Assembly (NCBI RefSeq): GCF_007197775.1
Contig: NZ_CP041638.1
Location: 2,728,001-2,792,000, forward strand
Direction: 5' to 3'
Origin: Thalassotalea sp. PS06
GTDB taxonomy: Bacteria > Pseudomonadota > Gammaproteobacteria > Enterobacterales > Alteromonadaceae
Length of the DNA stretch: 64,000 bases
Positions 37,342 through 47,243 of this stretch are shown piece after piece. The first letter of the stretch is position 1, and every line of letters begins with the position of its first letter. Made by a program: the position numbers and the translations under genes. Under the pieces are notes generated by a model. That model saw only the letters and a list, made by a program, of their open reading frames with translations, was not told the DNA's origin and ran no database searches.

Positions 37342-38121
37342 TTACCTTATTCTTATCCAATCATTACGGACCCGCACCGATTGGGTTATCGACGTAGTTA
37401 CATCTGGGTCATTTTTTAACGAGGCAGAGATAGTAATTTGAATATCTCTGGTCTCTACAGTGGTATCACCACTGCCTGCGGTTGGAACCTGCGAATAGCA
37501 GTCCCGTTCATCATCATCATCAATTCCGGCAGCACCATCATTATCTATACCGTCGGGCTCCCTGGTGTTTATGCATGCAGAATCCTGACTATTAAATGAA
37601 AGTCTATTAATGGTGTAGAGTTCATCATCGCTTAACGCCGACCAGGTACCGCTGGCGCAACTATCACCATCGGAAACTGCACCCGCTGTGCGTATCTCGA
37701 TATTGCCGGCATTTAATCGATAACCGAAATGCTCGAGATCCGTATCTAACACGCCATTTTCATTCTGATCATAAGAAAAAGTGATGCACTGACCATCGGC
37801 ATTTGTGCCTAACGCAACAGGAGTATCACTAGCCATTGAATCTAAGACAGTTACGGCAGTATTATCAATTTGGCTAAAGGGATTCGACGAAGGCGTTTCG
37901 GTAAAGGTGGACCAATAGCCAGCGCGGCGAACGTCATTGACCATGATACTCATCATACTCATTACCTGAGTATTGAGTTTACTGGCTTTTAAGGTCGAAG
38001 CACTACTGGAAACTATGGTGACATAGACATAGGTTGCGCCGGCAAGGACTGTCACCCCTATTACCATACCAATCAATAGCTCTAATATTGTGAAGCCCTT
38101 ATTGTTAGCTATTCGTTTCAT
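37342..38121 (-). CDS. PilW-like minor pilin (set 2)
   Basis: 259 residues. The ATG overlaps the fimT stop as TAATG, which fixes the start and implies coupling. The leader MKRIANNKG is followed by FTILELLIGMVIGVTVLAG with the normal Glu +5. The body shares SSNPFSQ.DN, SYDQNENGVLDTDLEHFGYR and an acidic GIDNDGAAGIDDDDERDC insert with set 1 PilW. The C-terminal TVETRDIQITISASLKNDPD is typical of PilW. Confidence 0.87.
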   Translation of the reverse strand: MKRIANNKGFTILELLIGMVIGVTVLAGATYVYVTIVSSSASTLKASKLNTQVMSMMSIMVNDVRRAGYWSTFTETPSSNPFSQIDNTAVTVLDSMASDTPVALGTNADGQCITFSYDQNENGVLDTDLEHFGYRLNAGNIEIRTAGAVSDGDSCASGTWSALSDDELYTINRLSFNSQDSACINTREPDGIDNDGAAGIDDDDERDCYSQVPTAGSGDTTVETRDIQITISASLKNDPDVTTSITQSVRVRNDWIRIR

Positions 38122-38702
38122 TAACTGCAGCTCCTGTAATCGGGCAAATCATCTGAACAAAGTTTTACATTGCCAATAAGAGAAAGAGAGATTTGCACGC
38201 TGCTTCCTGACGCATTGGTTAGTGTGTATTGACGAGCCCCGTCTGTCGTACCCCGGGCAGGATCAAAGGTGATAGAATTGCCCGCAGTGCCGCTTATTAC
38301 TTGCATCTTCATGGTAACGTCAGTAAATTCCGCGCCATCAATCTGATGCAGTACATTGTCATTGGCAGCAACAAAGGTGCCATCGCCATCATCAATTTGC
38401 AGAACACAGGCGTTAGTTGCGGCATTGTTGGTCACGGTTGGATCGCAGCCCGTTAACTCATTAATACCAAATGCCCAGGATGTTGAATCCATACCGGCTA
38501 CAGAAAACACCACATCTTCTGATCTTAACAGAGACTCAGATCTGGCTAGCTGCAGGTGAGAATATAAGGTTTCTGCCGCTCCGGCTAAATTACGATTCTC
38601 CATGTTTTTTACAAAACTTGGAGCTGCAACCAAAGCCAAAATTGCGATGATTGCCATCGAAATGATGAGTTCAATGAGGGTTATACCACGTACTTTTTTC
38701 AT
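38121..38702 (-). CDS. FimT/GspH-like minor pilin (set 2)
   Basis: 193 residues. A short leader MKKVRG is followed by ITLIELIISMAIIAILALVA, so the mature residue +1 is Ile rather than Phe, with Glu at +5. PSFVKNMENRNLAGAAETLY and SHLQLARSESLLRS match FimT. The C-terminal domain has Cys pairs (GCDPTV; KLCSDDLPDYRSCS) as in the set 1 homologue. It is first in the cassette fimT-pilW-pilX-pilV-pilE. Confidence 0.87.
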   Translation of the reverse strand: MKKVRGITLIELIISMAIIAILALVAAPSFVKNMENRNLAGAAETLYSHLQLARSESLLRSEDVVFSVAGMDSTSWAFGINELTGCDPTVTNNAATNACVLQIDDGDGTFVAANDNVLHQIDGAEFTDVTMKMQVISGTAGNSITFDPARGTTDGARQYTLTNASGSSVQISLSLIGNVKLCSDDLPDYRSCS

Positions 38703-39315
38703 TATTATTTACCTCTGGATCCCTTAAAAAGAAATCAATTCGGGCACGAGTAATTATTTTCGTTTGTAGACCAAGCCATAGTGGCTACAGGGTTTCTACG
38801 TATTACATGTAGTGAAACTTCAGAAAGTATAGAGGGGGGGTTTACTATCTTAATTCACAAGTTATTTATCGTTTTTACTGCCCTAACAGCATTTCAGATA
38901 ACGTTAACCATTATTGAATACCAAGATGATAATAATCAATTTACCAACAACTATCGGTAATTCCAACTAAAACTAACGAAAATTTCTTAAGCCCTGGCAA
39001 CTTATTACTCACTTATTGTTACGGTTTACAACAATAAGCTCAAGCGTTATCTGTCTGTATCAAGCAGTTTACTTAACTTTTCATGAATTTTAGCGACTGC
39101 TTCACATAAACCATGTTTTTTCAATAACATATCGATTTTCAGAACAACACTCTCGCTCGTTAATAACTCAATAAGTTTCAGAGTGTTAGATAAAGCAATC
39201 GAAAGTTTTAGTGGGCAAAACGGATAAATGAAATTTATTTAACTATTGGGTATTTAACGCTTACTTATTCTAGTCTCAGTTGGTACTCGTCAATAACAAG
39301 CACACGGATGTGTCG
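38703..39315. other. Divergent spacer between pilin sets 2 and 3
   Basis: About 610 bp, A/T-rich, with no gene I can support. It should contain the promoters for set 2 (minus) and set 3 (plus). A short AGCCA/TGGCT hairpin lies near 38773 and a GGGGGGG run near 38835. I found no clear sigma-54 or sigma-70 promoter by eye. Confidence 0.5.
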
Positions 39316-39813
39316 ATGAAAATCATTGCTTCTAAACAGACCTCTCACAACAGCGGCTTTAGCCTCATTGAAGTTCTGGTGGTGTTGATGTTGTTTGCTA
39401 TCAGTATTCTCGGTATTAGTAAATTTCAGCTCGCCAGTAGCTTTTACCAAAAACAGGGGCAATATCAATTTGCCGCTCAACAGGCGTTGATGAATATCAG
39501 TACCGCAATTATCAGGAATCATCATGCGTTGAGTAGCTATCAGGCAGCAAATAACAACCCAAATTCGACATTCATTAATTGCAGTCAACAAACCTGTAAC
39601 GATAACCAGCTCGCCTACCATGACCTAGCGTCCGTTCGCGCCCATATTGAAAAGATTCCCAATGTAACTCTGTCCATTACCGAACAACAGGATCAGGTGA
39701 AAATCACCGTATTCTGGCAGGAAAAAACGCCAACATCACCACTTAGTGAGTGCATATTGCCACGTGACCCGGGATTACACTGTAGTCAATTGATGCTGTT
39801 GATGAGTGACTAA
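39316..39813 (+). CDS. pilV: PilV-like minor pilin (ordinary size, set 3)
   Basis: 165 residues from the ATG at 39316 with GGA eight bases before; a TTG at 39280 is also in frame. The leader MKIIASKQTSHNSG is followed by FSLIEVLVVLMLFAISILGI. This is a normal PilV length, unlike the giant homologues on the other strand. The body has AAQQALMNISTAIIRNH and Cys pairs. It is first of four co-directional prepilin genes. Confidence 0.82.
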   Translation: MKIIASKQTSHNSGFSLIEVLVVLMLFAISILGISKFQLASSFYQKQGQYQFAAQQALMNISTAIIRNHHALSSYQAANNNPNSTFINCSQQTCNDNQLAYHDLASVRAHIEKIPNVTLSITEQQDQVKITVFWQEKTPTSPLSECILPRDPGLHCSQLMLLMSD

Positions 39814-39849
39814 AAAAGCCAATACAAATATTTATGGATAGGGATTTCC

Positions 39850-40785
39850 ATGCGTATAACCAACACAAAGCTACAATCGAATATGGCCGGTATCAGCCTC
39901 GTCGAAACCATGATTTGCCTGGTCATAGGCCTGTTTATCTTATCGTTAACGGTGAATACATTCGTTGCGATAAATAAGCAACACTTCCTAACGCAACAGC
40001 AAAGTCAGTTGCAACAAAACCTGCGATTTGCCAACCATGTATTGAAATCAAACCTGCAAAAAATTCAATACTGGCATGGCCTTATACCTTTCATCGACAT
40101 GAGTGGCTCGCTAGCCGGTGATATTAATCTGCAAATGGATTGCGACCGCGGTCAAATCGATTGGAGCATCCGTGCAACGCATACTATTCGAGTGTCGAAT
40201 AATACACTTGGCAATTACCGCTGCATCAATTCATCGACTTTCAAAGGTTCCGATGTTTTGACACTCAGATATCTGCAGGAAGAGGCTGTCAAGCCTGATA
40301 GTCATTATCCTTATATTCGCCTGTCTCGAAATCAAGCTAAGATTTTTCATTATCAGGATAGCGACACTGCGGAAAACCAATTCCCTGTTAACGATGTAAG
40401 AAGCTATCAACTGGTGACCCAGTCTTTCTACATCGCCAAAACCAGTCGCTATTGTAATGGCAAATCAATTCCTGCCTTGTATCGACAAACCGTAGTGAAT
40501 GGTTTGCCGAGAACCGAAGAGCTGATTAGCGGTATAGAACAGTTGGAAATCGAGCTGATAACCAGAACCCCTGAAATTAGCAACAGCTGGCAGGTAGTAA
40601 ATGCTGAACTTGTCGCTAACTGGCAGCATGTTGTTGGTGTCAATATCATGCTGATTGCTCGCTCTGATTGTGAAGTCAGCAACATCGCTAAAGACCGCAG
40701 GATTGAGGGAGTAGCTTCATTTTATTATCAGGATGGTTATTTACGTGAAACGTCGTTTTTATCCGTTGACTTATCGAGTTCATAG
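39850..40785 (+). CDS. pilW: PilW-like minor pilin (set 3)
   Basis: 311 residues from the ATG at 39850, preceded by AGGG. The leader MRITNTKLQSNMAG is followed by ISLVETMICLVIGLFILSLT, Glu at +5 and Ile at +1. QQSQLQQNLRFANHVLKSNL is the usual PilW helix. The C-terminal region has RSDCEVSN and a VASFYYQDGYLRE end. It is longer than the set 1 and 2 PilW and shares little with them beyond the N-terminus. Confidence 0.82.
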   Translation: MRITNTKLQSNMAGISLVETMICLVIGLFILSLTVNTFVAINKQHFLTQQQSQLQQNLRFANHVLKSNLQKIQYWHGLIPFIDMSGSLAGDINLQMDCDRGQIDWSIRATHTIRVSNNTLGNYRCINSSTFKGSDVLTLRYLQEEAVKPDSHYPYIRLSRNQAKIFHYQDSDTAENQFPVNDVRSYQLVTQSFYIAKTSRYCNGKSIPALYRQTVVNGLPRTEELISGIEQLEIELITRTPEISNSWQVVNAELVANWQHVVGVNIMLIARSDCEVSNIAKDRRIEGVASFYYQDGYLRETSFLSVDLSSS

Positions 40786-40827
40786 GTAATCGAAAATTAC
40801 AGTCATAACTTACTGGACATTAACGCC

Positions 40828-41328
40828 ATGACAAAACTCATCTACACGAATTCAACAACTACCCACATCAGGACAAAAGGTTTCGTATTGGCAACCAGCC
40901 TGATCATGTTGACTATTTTGACACTAGTATGCGCCAGCATGTTTACTCAGGCCTTATCCAGCCAGCAGCAAAATCGTGCCTTTTTGGCTCAGTTGAAAAC
41001 CGAACACATACAGCAGGCATTCGCGTTAAAAATAACAAAAATGATTAATGCCCGGGTATCGAATGAGCAGATACAAAGTGAAGAACCTGGGTTTATCAAT
41101 CACGCCAGCGTTTTGAACCCTGAACCATACACCAAGGTTGTCTCACAAGTAACTGAGCAAGGCACTTATCAGGGGAGTTTCCTGGTGATCTATTTGGGCG
41201 AGGCATCTAACCCTACAGGTATCACAAAGCATTTATTTGAAATTCAATTGACAACGGTTTACCGGCAACAAACCTATCACCAACGGACTTTTAACGCCGT
41301 ACCAAAAGCCACAGAAAGCTCGCCATAA
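40828..41328 (+). CDS. pilX: PilX-like minor pilin (set 3)
   Basis: 166 residues from the ATG at 40828. The leader ends RTKG and the hydrophobic segment is FVLATSLIMLTILTLVCASM, without Glu at +5, as expected for PilX. It is of ordinary length, with no beta-helix extension. It lies between the pilW-like and pilE-like genes, the canonical order. Confidence 0.75.
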   Translation: MTKLIYTNSTTTHIRTKGFVLATSLIMLTILTLVCASMFTQALSSQQQNRAFLAQLKTEHIQQAFALKITKMINARVSNEQIQSEEPGFINHASVLNPEPYTKVVSQVTEQGTYQGSFLVIYLGEASNPTGITKHLFEIQLTTVYRQQTYHQRTFNAVPKATESSP

Positions 41329-41342
41329 AGGGAAGATAAATC

Positions 41343-41759
41343 ATGAATAAAAGCAGCGCTTTTACTTTACTCGAACTGTTAGTCGTTGTGATGATTATTG
41401 CCATTTTATCAACCATGTTGATGCCTAGTTTTCAAAAAGCCTGGCTGAAGAGTTATCGAAGCTTAGCAACGCAAACACTATATAAGATTGCCCTTTGGCA
41501 GGAGCAACAGCTGGCATTGACCGGGGAATATCAAAATACGCTTCCGGACAATTTTTCTAAGCAAACCGCCAGTCGATACCAGTTAAGTCTGGAAGTCAAA
41601 ACCCATGCGCAGGACAGTGAAGACTACTTTAAAATTACCGCTGAAGCGATTTCGACCCAAACTAAAGATACCGAGTGTAGGACGTTTAGTTTAGATACTT
41701 ATGGTGAGACATTAGCATTAGACAGTAATTCAGCGCCTACACCTCAATGCTGGCGTTAA
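41343..41759 (+). CDS. pilE: PilE-like minor pilin (set 3)
   Basis: 138 residues. The leader is MNKSSA and cleavage would be before FTLLELLVVVMIIAILSTML, so the -1 residue is Ala instead of the usual Gly, a substitution known to be tolerated by some prepilin peptidases. The rest is a small pilin with a Cys pair near the end (TECRTF, TPQCWR), as in minor PilE. In related bacteria pilY1 lies just before pilE; here pilX abuts pilE directly. Confidence 0.82.
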   Translation: MNKSSAFTLLELLVVVMIIAILSTMLMPSFQKAWLKSYRSLATQTLYKIALWQEQQLALTGEYQNTLPDNFSKQTASRYQLSLEVKTHAQDSEDYFKITAEAISTQTKDTECRTFSLDTYGETLALDSNSAPTPQCWR

Positions 41760-41772
41760 TTTAACTTCCCTA

Positions 41773-42345
41773 CTAATTACCGCAGGGAATATTAACCCCT
41801 TGACTGGTTTCGTGAATACCGTCGCCATTATAATCTCTGGAATGCCTGATACGCCCTGAGCGACTTACGATTAGAGCGCGATGAAACAGGCGTCCATTAT
41901 CCGAACAAATTAACAAGGTTCCATTTTGGCTGTGGGTAAAGCCTGTCGGTTCAAACTGCAGGTAATCTTTATTTTGAAACGAATTCCAATTAATGGCGAA
42001 GCCCCTGGGGCTGGCCTGGATAAACTTAAAAAGTGTTTCAGACAGGGAGCGGACATTGTCCTGATTAACATCAGCAAATAATACTCCTCCTTGATGCCAG
42101 TTTCGATGACATTGGCGCTGATCGCTGCTCGGACATATCTTTACCCGTTTATTGTTGCTGATTGCCGTTTGTTTGCCCTGGTTAAATACCGACTGCCATT
42201 TATACATCTCTGCCGTAGATAATGAGGTTAAATATAATCGGTTAAAACTAGGGATAGCTAGTGTCGCCAACACGGTGATAATGGCAATGACGATAAGGAG
42301 TTCAATTAACGTAAAGCCAAGTGGTCTGAATAAGTTTGTGCGCAT
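41773..42345 (-). CDS. fimT: FimT/GspH-like minor pilin (set 3)
   Basis: 190 residues from the ATG at 42345. The leader MRTNLFRPLG is followed by FTLIELLIVIAIITVLATLA, then IPSFNRLY. The C-terminal GspH-like domain has KVCICPSSD-type Cys spacing (KICPSSDQRQC) and SRSGRIRHSRDYNGDG, typical of FimT. It is convergent with the pilE-like gene (13-bp gap). ispH lies downstream on the same strand. Confidence 0.85.
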   Translation of the reverse strand: MRTNLFRPLGFTLIELLIVIAIITVLATLAIPSFNRLYLTSLSTAEMYKWQSVFNQGKQTAISNNKRVKICPSSDQRQCHRNWHQGGVLFADVNQDNVRSLSETLFKFIQASPRGFAINWNSFQNKDYLQFEPTGFTHSQNGTLLICSDNGRLFHRALIVSRSGRIRHSRDYNGDGIHETSQGVNIPCGN

Positions 42346-42375
42346 CGTTTCAATCCTTTGAAAACATATAATACA

Positions 42376-42395
42376 ACTTAGTTACCCAACTAAGT
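42376..42395. other. Perfect 8-bp hairpin between ispH and fimT
   Basis: ACTTAGTT-ACCC-AACTAAGT, a perfect palindrome with no T run on either side, located just upstream of the fimT start. It could be a leader hairpin or an operator; the role is unknown. Confidence 0.6.
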
Positions 42396-42410
42396 AAGCG
42401 CCAGAAATTA

Positions 42411-42437
42411 AAAAACCCCGCATTTTAGCGAGGTTTT
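42411..42437 (-). terminator. Terminator after ispH
   Basis: On the minus strand AAACCTCGC-TAAAAT-GCGGGGTTT has one mismatch and is followed by a T run. It lies 20 bp after the ispH stop. Confidence 0.82.
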
Positions 42438-42456
42438 GTACGAGTCTCCGGTGGCG

Positions 42457-43386
42457 TTAACGCAATTCTGCGGGAACCGCAAACACGGTAGTTTCTTCGC
42501 GACCAGGGTTTTCTATAACAACAGTACCACCAAACTCTTTGAGTTTATTGACCACATTAGATACCAGGATTTCTGGCGCTGATGCACCAGCAGTCACGCC
42601 AACTTTCTCAATGCCTTCAATCCAATTAACATCGATATCATCGGCACCATCAATTAAATAAGAAGTCGTTCCCATCTTCTCAGCCAGTTCACGCAGTCGA
42701 TTCGAATTCGAACTATTTTTTGCGCCTACCACTAACAACAAATCGGTTTTGCTGGCGATTGATCGTACCGCATCCTGGCGGTTTTGAGTTGCATAACAGA
42801 TATCGTCTTTACGAGGGCCTTCAATCTTTGGAAACTTAGCCTTTAAGGCATCGACAACTTCCGAGGTATCGTCAACAGATAGGGTTGTCTGGCTACAGAA
42901 AAACAACACATCAGGGTTTTTCACTTCCAGCGTTGCTACATCGTCTACCGATTCAACTAAATAGATACCGCCTACGTCGCTCTCGTATTGCCCCATCGTA
43001 CCTTCCACCTCGGGGTGACCGGCATGACCAATCAATACACATTCATGGTTTTTGCGCGAGGCGCGAGTTACTTCCATATGCACTTTGGTGACTAACGGAC
43101 AGGTTGCATCAAATACTTTTAGCCCACGATTTTTTGCTTCCTGACGTACCGCTTTGGATACACCATGGGCGGAAAAAATGACCGTGTTGTCGTCTGGTAC
43201 TTCGTCCAACTCATCGACAAAAATCGCCCCACGTTGTTTTAGGCCATTAACCACAAACTTGTTGTGTACCACTTCATGGCGCACGTAAATGGGCGCATCG
43301 AATAAATCCAATGCCCGGTCAACAATGCTTATGGCGCGGTCGACACCGGCACAAAACCCTCTGGGGTTCGCTAATATAATTTCCAT
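42457..43386 (-). CDS. ispH: 4-hydroxy-3-methylbut-2-enyl diphosphate reductase
   Basis: Last enzyme of the MEP isoprenoid pathway, making IPP and DMAPP with a [4Fe-4S] cluster. The 309 residues carry the three cluster Cys in [13 protein letters not shown] (about residue 12), [11 protein letters not shown] (about 96) and a SGA-type C-terminal segment, with SQTTLS and FCSQTT. The catalytic Glu region is VEGTMGQY. The ATG is at 43386. It is the last gene of ribF-ileS-lspA-fkpB-ispH, as in E. coli. Confidence 0.97.
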   Translation of the reverse strand: MEIILANPRGFCAGVDRAISIVDRALDLFDAPIYVRHEVVHNKFVVNGLKQRGAIFVDELDEVPDDNTVIFSAHGVSKAVRQEAKNRGLKVFDATCPLVTKVHMEVTRASRKNHECVLIGHAGHPEVEGTMGQYESDVGGIYLVESVDDVATLEVKNPDVLFFCSQTTLSVDDTSEVVDALKAKFPKIEGPRKDDICYATQNRQDAVRSIASKTDLLLVVGAKNSSNSNRLRELAEKMGTTSYLIDGADDIDVNWIEGIEKVGVTAGASAPEILVSNVVNKLKEFGGTVVIENPGREETTVFAVPAELR

Positions 43387-43419
43387 AATGGTCTCTTAAA
43401 ACAACCGTTCACCAACAGA

Positions 43420-43854
43420 TTAAAGGATTTCTACCACATCGACAACGAATGTTATCGCTTGCCCTGCAAGGGGATGGTTAAAGTCAACGGTAACGGATAA
43501 GTCATTCACTTGCCGGATAATGCCAGGTAGGTCTCCGCCGGGTTGACTGAAGGTTATGATGCTACCAACCTCTGCAGGTGTCTCGCTATTAAATTTACTG
43601 CGATCCAGATAATGAATGTTATCTGGGTTTACTTCACCAAATGCATCTCTGGCCTCGAGGGTAAACTCTTTATTATCGCCAACAGACAATCCCAACAACT
43701 CGGATTCAAATGCGGGTGATAAACTGTTATCCCCCATTATCACTTTCGCCGGTTTATTGGTTACCTTAGTACTGTCGGCGGCAGAGCCATCGGACAGCTT
43801 CATGGTAATATGCATTAATACGGTAGAGTCATTAGCAATACAACGGCTCGACAT
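43420..43854 (-). CDS. fkpB: FKBP-type peptidyl-prolyl isomerase FkpB (SlpA)
   Basis: Cytoplasmic prolyl isomerase and ribosome-associated chaperone. I chose the ATG at 43854 (MSSRCIANDSTVLMH) because GGAG is spaced 6 bases before it; earlier in-frame ATG and TTG codons overlap that SD. About 144 residues, with LMHITMKLSDGSAADST, LLGLSVGDNKEFTLEARDAF and VDFNHPLAGQAITFVVDVVE typical of SlpA. It lies between lspA and ispH. Confidence 0.93.
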   Translation of the reverse strand: MSSRCIANDSTVLMHITMKLSDGSAADSTKVTNKPAKVIMGDNSLSPAFESELLGLSVGDNKEFTLEARDAFGEVNPDNIHYLDRSKFNSETPAEVGSIITFSQPGGDLPGIIRQVNDLSVTVDFNHPLAGQAITFVVDVVEIL

Positions 43855-43880
43855 ACCCATCTCCAATTTTTTAAATTCGT

Positions 43881-44381
43881 TTAATTAGCGCTTTTTTTTT
43901 CGGCTTCTTCATCGTTGGTAAAGGCTTCATAAATCATTAATGCCGCGCCAACGAAAATTGCTGAATCGGCAATATTAAACGCCGGCCAGCTGTGCCCTGC
44001 CAGATGAAAATCGAGAAAATCGATAACATAACCAAAAGCCAGGCGATCGATTAGGTTACCTAGCGCTCCGGAAATAATCAGGGCATAGCTGATACAAATT
44101 AATCGCTCTTCGGGTTTTGCTTTTGCCATCCAAATGACGAGTAAGGTGCTCACACCCACGGCAATAGCGCTGAAAAACCAACGTTGCCAACCGCCAGCGT
44201 CCGCTAAAAAGCTGAACGCTGCGCCAGTATTGTGCACATAAGTCAGATTAAAAAATGGCAGGATATCGATTGACTGATACAAATCCATTGATGCCACAAC
44301 CCATTGCTTGGTTACCTGATCAACGATGATCATCAGTACCGCAAGCCATAGCCACTTCAGGCCTGTTTCCTTGAAATTCAT
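43881..44381 (-). CDS. lspA: Lipoprotein signal peptidase (signal peptidase II)
   Basis: Cleaves lipoprotein signals before the diacylated Cys in the inner membrane. The 166 residues have four membrane helices. The catalytic Asp pair lies in GNLIDRLAFGYVIDFLDF and FNIADSAIF, near residues 125 and 145. It works downstream of Lgt, whose gene is at 52.3 kb. It is 30 bp after ileS. Confidence 0.96.
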   Translation of the reverse strand: MNFKETGLKWLWLAVLMIIVDQVTKQWVVASMDLYQSIDILPFFNLTYVHNTGAAFSFLADAGGWQRWFFSAIAVGVSTLLVIWMAKAKPEERLICISYALIISGALGNLIDRLAFGYVIDFLDFHLAGHSWPAFNIADSAIFVGAALMIYEAFTNDEEAEKKSAN

Positions 44382-44411
44382 TATCTTGCTTTTATCCTAA
44401 ACTAGCGCACG

Positions 44412-47243
44412 TTAGGCAAACTGGCGGGTTTCGCCATCGCCTTCCACATTGGTAATACAGCGACCACATAAATCCGAATGCTCGGCATGCGTGCCTACAT
44501 CATCGGTATAGTGCCAGCAACGCTCACATTTTTTACCAGAGGACGCTTTAATACTTAACCACAAACCATCAACTTCGGTTTCCAGTGCATCTTGTGGGGC
44601 GCCGACAACTTCACTTACCGTAGCTTTCGAGGTAATCAATACAAAACGCAGTTCATCGCCCATTGCCTGTAATTTTGACGCCAATGCAGCATCGGCATAA
44701 AGGGTAACATCAGCTTGTAAGGTTGCACCAACCACTTCGTCACGACGCGCTTGCTCTAAGGCTTTGTTTACTTCGGTTCTTACCGCCAGTAAGGTCTGCC
44801 AGTATTCGTTATTCATTTCGGTGGACTCAGGTAACGCCTGTAAACCGGTGAACCATTCGCCGGTAAATACGAACTCATCACGCTCACCTGGCAATGCCTG
44901 CCAAATTTCCTGAGCCGTAAACGAAAGCACCGGAGCCATCCAACGCACCATAGCTTCAGCAATCAAATACAAGGCAGTCTGACATGAACGACGAGCGTTA
45001 CTGTCTTCTTTGGCAGTGTACTGACGGTCCTTGATGATATCCAGGTAGAAACCACCTAGCTCAGTAGTACAGAAGTTCATTAGTTTCTGGACAACCGCAT
45101 GAAACTCATAGTTGTCATAAGCTTCAATGATTTCATCCTGAAGCTGTGCGGCTTTGCCGACTACCCAGCGATCCAGTGCTACCATGTCATCAAACGCAAC
45201 CATGTGTTGAGCCGGATCAAAACCGCTCATATTAGCCAGCAGGAAGCGCGAGGTATTACGGATACGTCGATAGGCATCGGCCTGGCGTTTAAAAATCTCA
45301 TCGGAAACGGTAATTTCCTGGGTGTAGTTAACCGATGCAACCCATAAGCGGAGAATGTCAGCACCCAACTTGTTAGTGATTTCCGAAGGCGTGATAACGT
45401 TGCCCAAAGATTTTGACATCTTGTGGCCGTTCACATCGACGGTGAAACCATGGGTCAGTACCTGTGAATACGGAGCACTGCCATTCATAGCTACCGATGA
45501 CATCATTGATGACATAAACCAACCGCGATGTTGATCGCTGCCTTCAAGGTAAAGGTCGGCTTTCTTGTCAAAATCATCACGGGCTTCAACAACCGAGTAG
45601 TGAGATACGCCGGAATCAAACCATACATCAAGGGTATCAGTGATCTTGATATAATCTGCAGCTTCGCTACCCAGTAACTCTTCGGCTTCTAAGTCAAACC
45701 AGGCCTGAATACCTTCTTTTTCAACGCGTAGTGCGACCTGTTCCATTAACGCCACAGAATCCGGGTGTAGCGCATTGGTATCTTTGTGAACAAACAGGGC
45801 AATAGGGACACCCCAGGTACGCTGACGGGAAATACACCAGTCTGGACGCCCTTCTACCATGCTCTCAATTCGGCTTTGCCCCCAATCTGGGATCCACTGA
45901 GTTTTGTCAATTTCCGCTAATGATTGCTGACGCAGACCATTTTGGTCCATGCTGATAAACCATTGTGGTGTTGCACGGAAAATGATTGGCGTTTTATGAC
46001 GCCAGCAGTGAGGGTAAGAGTGCTCATAAGCGTGATGGTGTAGCAACGAACCTTTGTCTTTTAGCACTTCGATAACATTATCGTTGGCTTTAAATACGTG
46101 CTGACCTGCGAAAATTTCGGTATCTGGCAAGTAGACACCGTTCGCGCCTACCGGGTTGGCAACTTCCAGGTCATATTGTTTACCAACATTAAAATCGTCA
46201 ACACCGTGTCCAGGGGCGGTATGAACACAACCGGTACCTGAATCGGTCGTTACATGATCACCAAGAATAATTGGTACCGTGAAATCATAGAACGGATGCT
46301 GAACGTGAACGTTTTCTAAGTCTTTGCCTAGACAGAAACCAAGTGCATGGTATTTGTCAAAACCAAAGCGGTCCATACAATCTTTAACCAGGTCGGTCGC
46401 CAGAATGAGTCTTTGCGGGCCTTGTTCACCCTCAACCTGCACCAAAGTGTATTGCAACTCAGGATGTACAGAAACGGCTCGGTTTGCTGGCAGCGTCCAA
46501 GGAGTTGTTGTCCAGATAACAATGCCGATAGCACCTTCACCTAAATGATCTTTCGGTGTCGAGAATTTCTCAGCAACGTCGTCGCTGGCGGTAAATTTCA
46601 CATCAATTGCTGGCGATACTTTATCTTTATACTCAACTTCTGCCTCAGCCAGTGCCGAACCACAGTCCGTACACCAGTGCACAGGTTTAAAGCCTTGATG
46701 AAGGTGACCGTTTTCAGTGATTTTAGCTAGCGCACGGATAATGTTGGCTTCGGTATCAAAGTCCATTGTCAGATATGGCTTGTCCCAGTCAGCAAACACA
46801 CCAAGACGTTTAAAGTCCTGGCGCTGACCGTCGACTTGCTTTAACGCATACTCACGGCACTTTTGACGAAACTCGGCAGAGTTTAATTTTTTGCCTGGTT
46901 TGCCAAATTTTTTCTCAACCACAAGTTCAATCGGTAAACCGTGACAGTCCCAACCAGGAACATAGGGTGAGTTGAAATCAGACAAGGTTTTCGCTTTAAC
47001 GATGATGTCTTTAAGAATTTTGTTAACGGCATGTCCTAAGTGAATATTACCGTTGGCATACGGAGGACCGTCGTGCAAAATGAATGATTTTTTACCTTTT
47101 TTAGCCTGGCGAATCTGGCCATAAAGATCTTTATCAGCCCACTCTTTTAATACTTTTGGCTCCCGCTGTGGCAAATTACCACGCATCGGGAATGCGGTTT
47201 CAGGTAAGTTTAACGTATGTTTATAATCACTCATTGACTTCAT
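44412..47243 (-). CDS. ileS: Isoleucyl-tRNA synthetase
   Basis: Class I aminoacyl-tRNA synthetase with CP1 editing domain. The 943 residues match the bacterial type. HIGH is [13 protein letters not shown] (about 58-70), KMSKS is [11 protein letters not shown] (about 604), and the C-terminal zinc Cys set is [12 protein letters not shown]...CGRC. The ATG at 47243 overlaps the ribF stop as TAATG; E. coli IleS aligns from the in-frame ATG at 47234 ([12 protein letters not shown]), so either start is possible. Confidence 0.97.
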   Translation of the reverse strand: MKSMSDYKHTLNLPETAFPMRGNLPQREPKVLKEWADKDLYGQIRQAKKGKKSFILHDGPPYANGNIHLGHAVNKILKDIIVKAKTLSDFNSPYVPGWDCHGLPIELVVEKKFGKPGKKLNSAEFRQKCREYALKQVDGQRQDFKRLGVFADWDKPYLTMDFDTEANIIRALAKITENGHLHQGFKPVHWCTDCGSALAEAEVEYKDKVSPAIDVKFTASDDVAEKFSTPKDHLGEGAIGIVIWTTTPWTLPANRAVSVHPELQYTLVQVEGEQGPQRLILATDLVKDCMDRFGFDKYHALGFCLGKDLENVHVQHPFYDFTVPIILGDHVTTDSGTGCVHTAPGHGVDDFNVGKQYDLEVANPVGANGVYLPDTEIFAGQHVFKANDNVIEVLKDKGSLLHHHAYEHSYPHCWRHKTPIIFRATPQWFISMDQNGLRQQSLAEIDKTQWIPDWGQSRIESMVEGRPDWCISRQRTWGVPIALFVHKDTNALHPDSVALMEQVALRVEKEGIQAWFDLEAEELLGSEAADYIKITDTLDVWFDSGVSHYSVVEARDDFDKKADLYLEGSDQHRGWFMSSMMSSVAMNGSAPYSQVLTHGFTVDVNGHKMSKSLGNVITPSEITNKLGADILRLWVASVNYTQEITVSDEIFKRQADAYRRIRNTSRFLLANMSGFDPAQHMVAFDDMVALDRWVVGKAAQLQDEIIEAYDNYEFHAVVQKLMNFCTTELGGFYLDIIKDRQYTAKEDSNARRSCQTALYLIAEAMVRWMAPVLSFTAQEIWQALPGERDEFVFTGEWFTGLQALPESTEMNNEYWQTLLAVRTEVNKALEQARRDEVVGATLQADVTLYADAALASKLQAMGDELRFVLITSKATVSEVVGAPQDALETEVDGLWLSIKASSGKKCERCWHYTDDVGTHAEHSDLCGRCITNVEGDGETRQFA

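Noticed and set aside
39265..39621. 118-codon minus-strand frame opposite the set 3 pilV
   Set aside because: It is antisense to a well-supported prepilin gene and lacks recognisable features.
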